Part shown: piece after piece, positions 63,928 to 64,000 of the stretch
Layout of the letters: each line of letters begins with the position of its first letter
Numbering within the stretch: position 1 is the stretch's first letter
Source of the DNA: Sophora flavescens
Taxonomy: Eukaryota; Streptophyta; Magnoliopsida; Fabales; Fabaceae
Length of the DNA stretch: 64,000 bases
NCBI GenBank assembly: GCA_030762895.1
Contig: CM061065.1
Span: 79,617,607 to 79,681,606 of the forward strand
Direction of reading: 5' to 3'
Position numbers and translations under genes: made by a program
Notes under the pieces: model-generated
What the model was told of the DNA's origin: nothing
Seen by the model: only the letters and a program-made list of their open reading frames with translations
Databases searched by the model: none

Positions 63928-64000
63928 AATTATGAGGCTCTTTTCTGGGCATCGATGCCCTGGTCCGAATGCTAATCCACAGTGGTAGCACCGACCATCA
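63928..64000 (-). pseudogene. Gypsy element I gag end with CCHC knuckle (partial)
   Basis: At the window edge the minus strand reads the zinc knuckle CYHCGLAFGPGHRC (about 63990-63949), continuous with the acidic linker before protease. The rest of gag lies beyond the window. Confidence 0.8.

Noticed and set aside
1..64000. A new defence, biosynthetic or regulatory gene system
   Set aside because: Every recognisable coding segment belongs to retroelements, a pararetrovirus or decayed host genes; nothing supports an undescribed multi-gene system.
1..64000. tRNA or rRNA genes
   Set aside because: TGGTATCAGAGC-type strings all fall at LTR borders or the viral origin as primer sites; no cloverleaf-sized tRNA or rRNA sequence was seen by eye.

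Overview
The window is nuclear DNA of a flowering plant, most likely a eudicot; some repeat types look legume-like, but that is weak inference. It is AT-rich and carries almost no intact host coding capacity. Most of it is a graveyard of nested LTR retrotransposons, mainly Ty1/copia with two Ty3/gypsy chromovirus-type elements. It also holds an endogenous pararetrovirus (Caulimoviridae) and three decayed host-gene remnants: a RING-H2 E3 ligase, a PIP aquaporin and an IQD-like N-terminus.

Layout. (1) 1-4,480, minus strand: endogenous pararetrovirus. The end of one genome unit (RNase H, then ORF2) is followed by an intergenic promoter region, a Met-tRNA primer site and the movement/coat region of a second unit. 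(2) 4,480-20,737: a mosaic of minus-strand copia fragments called C, A, B and A' here. A plus-strand copia element D (12,833-17,568, target duplication ATAAA) sits inside the reverse transcriptase of B. Two copies of one gag fragment (about 97% identical) and a head-to-head gag junction show rearrangement beyond simple nesting. (3) 20,738-29,400: gene-remnant territory with a RING-H2 pseudogene (one GC-AG intron), a duplicated 5' end, a 90-bp minisatellite, an IQD-like fragment, a MITE-like element, a non-LTR retroposon with an 11-bp target duplication, and a PIP aquaporin pseudogene. (4) 29,400-57,680: gypsy chromovirus F, into which copia E (32,478-51,994, CATTT) and copia G (53,365-57,493, GGTTT) inserted. 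E in turn received K (33,506-43,532, CTTCC) and L (45,120-49,970, GTTCT), and K received M (37,835-42,905, GACTT). This is a four-deep nest, F > E > K > M. (5) 57,680-64,000: a 5'-truncated copia H, a long fold-back element, and a minus-strand gypsy I interrupted by the non-autonomous element J (59,958-63,024, TTCAC), which itself holds a Tat/Athila-like LTR fragment.

No element has a complete set of intact reading frames. LTR pairs differ by roughly 2-4%, so the nest is recent but inactive. Target duplications let the insertion order be read directly. I see no novel gene system. The most interesting signals are architectural: a GGACGGTG motif shared by three different LTR families, non-canonical LTR ends in G and M, a tandem RT duplication in E split by L, a CpG-rich palindrome array in the Tat-like LTR, and the head-to-tail pararetrovirus join. 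Letter names for elements are local labels used only in this annotation.
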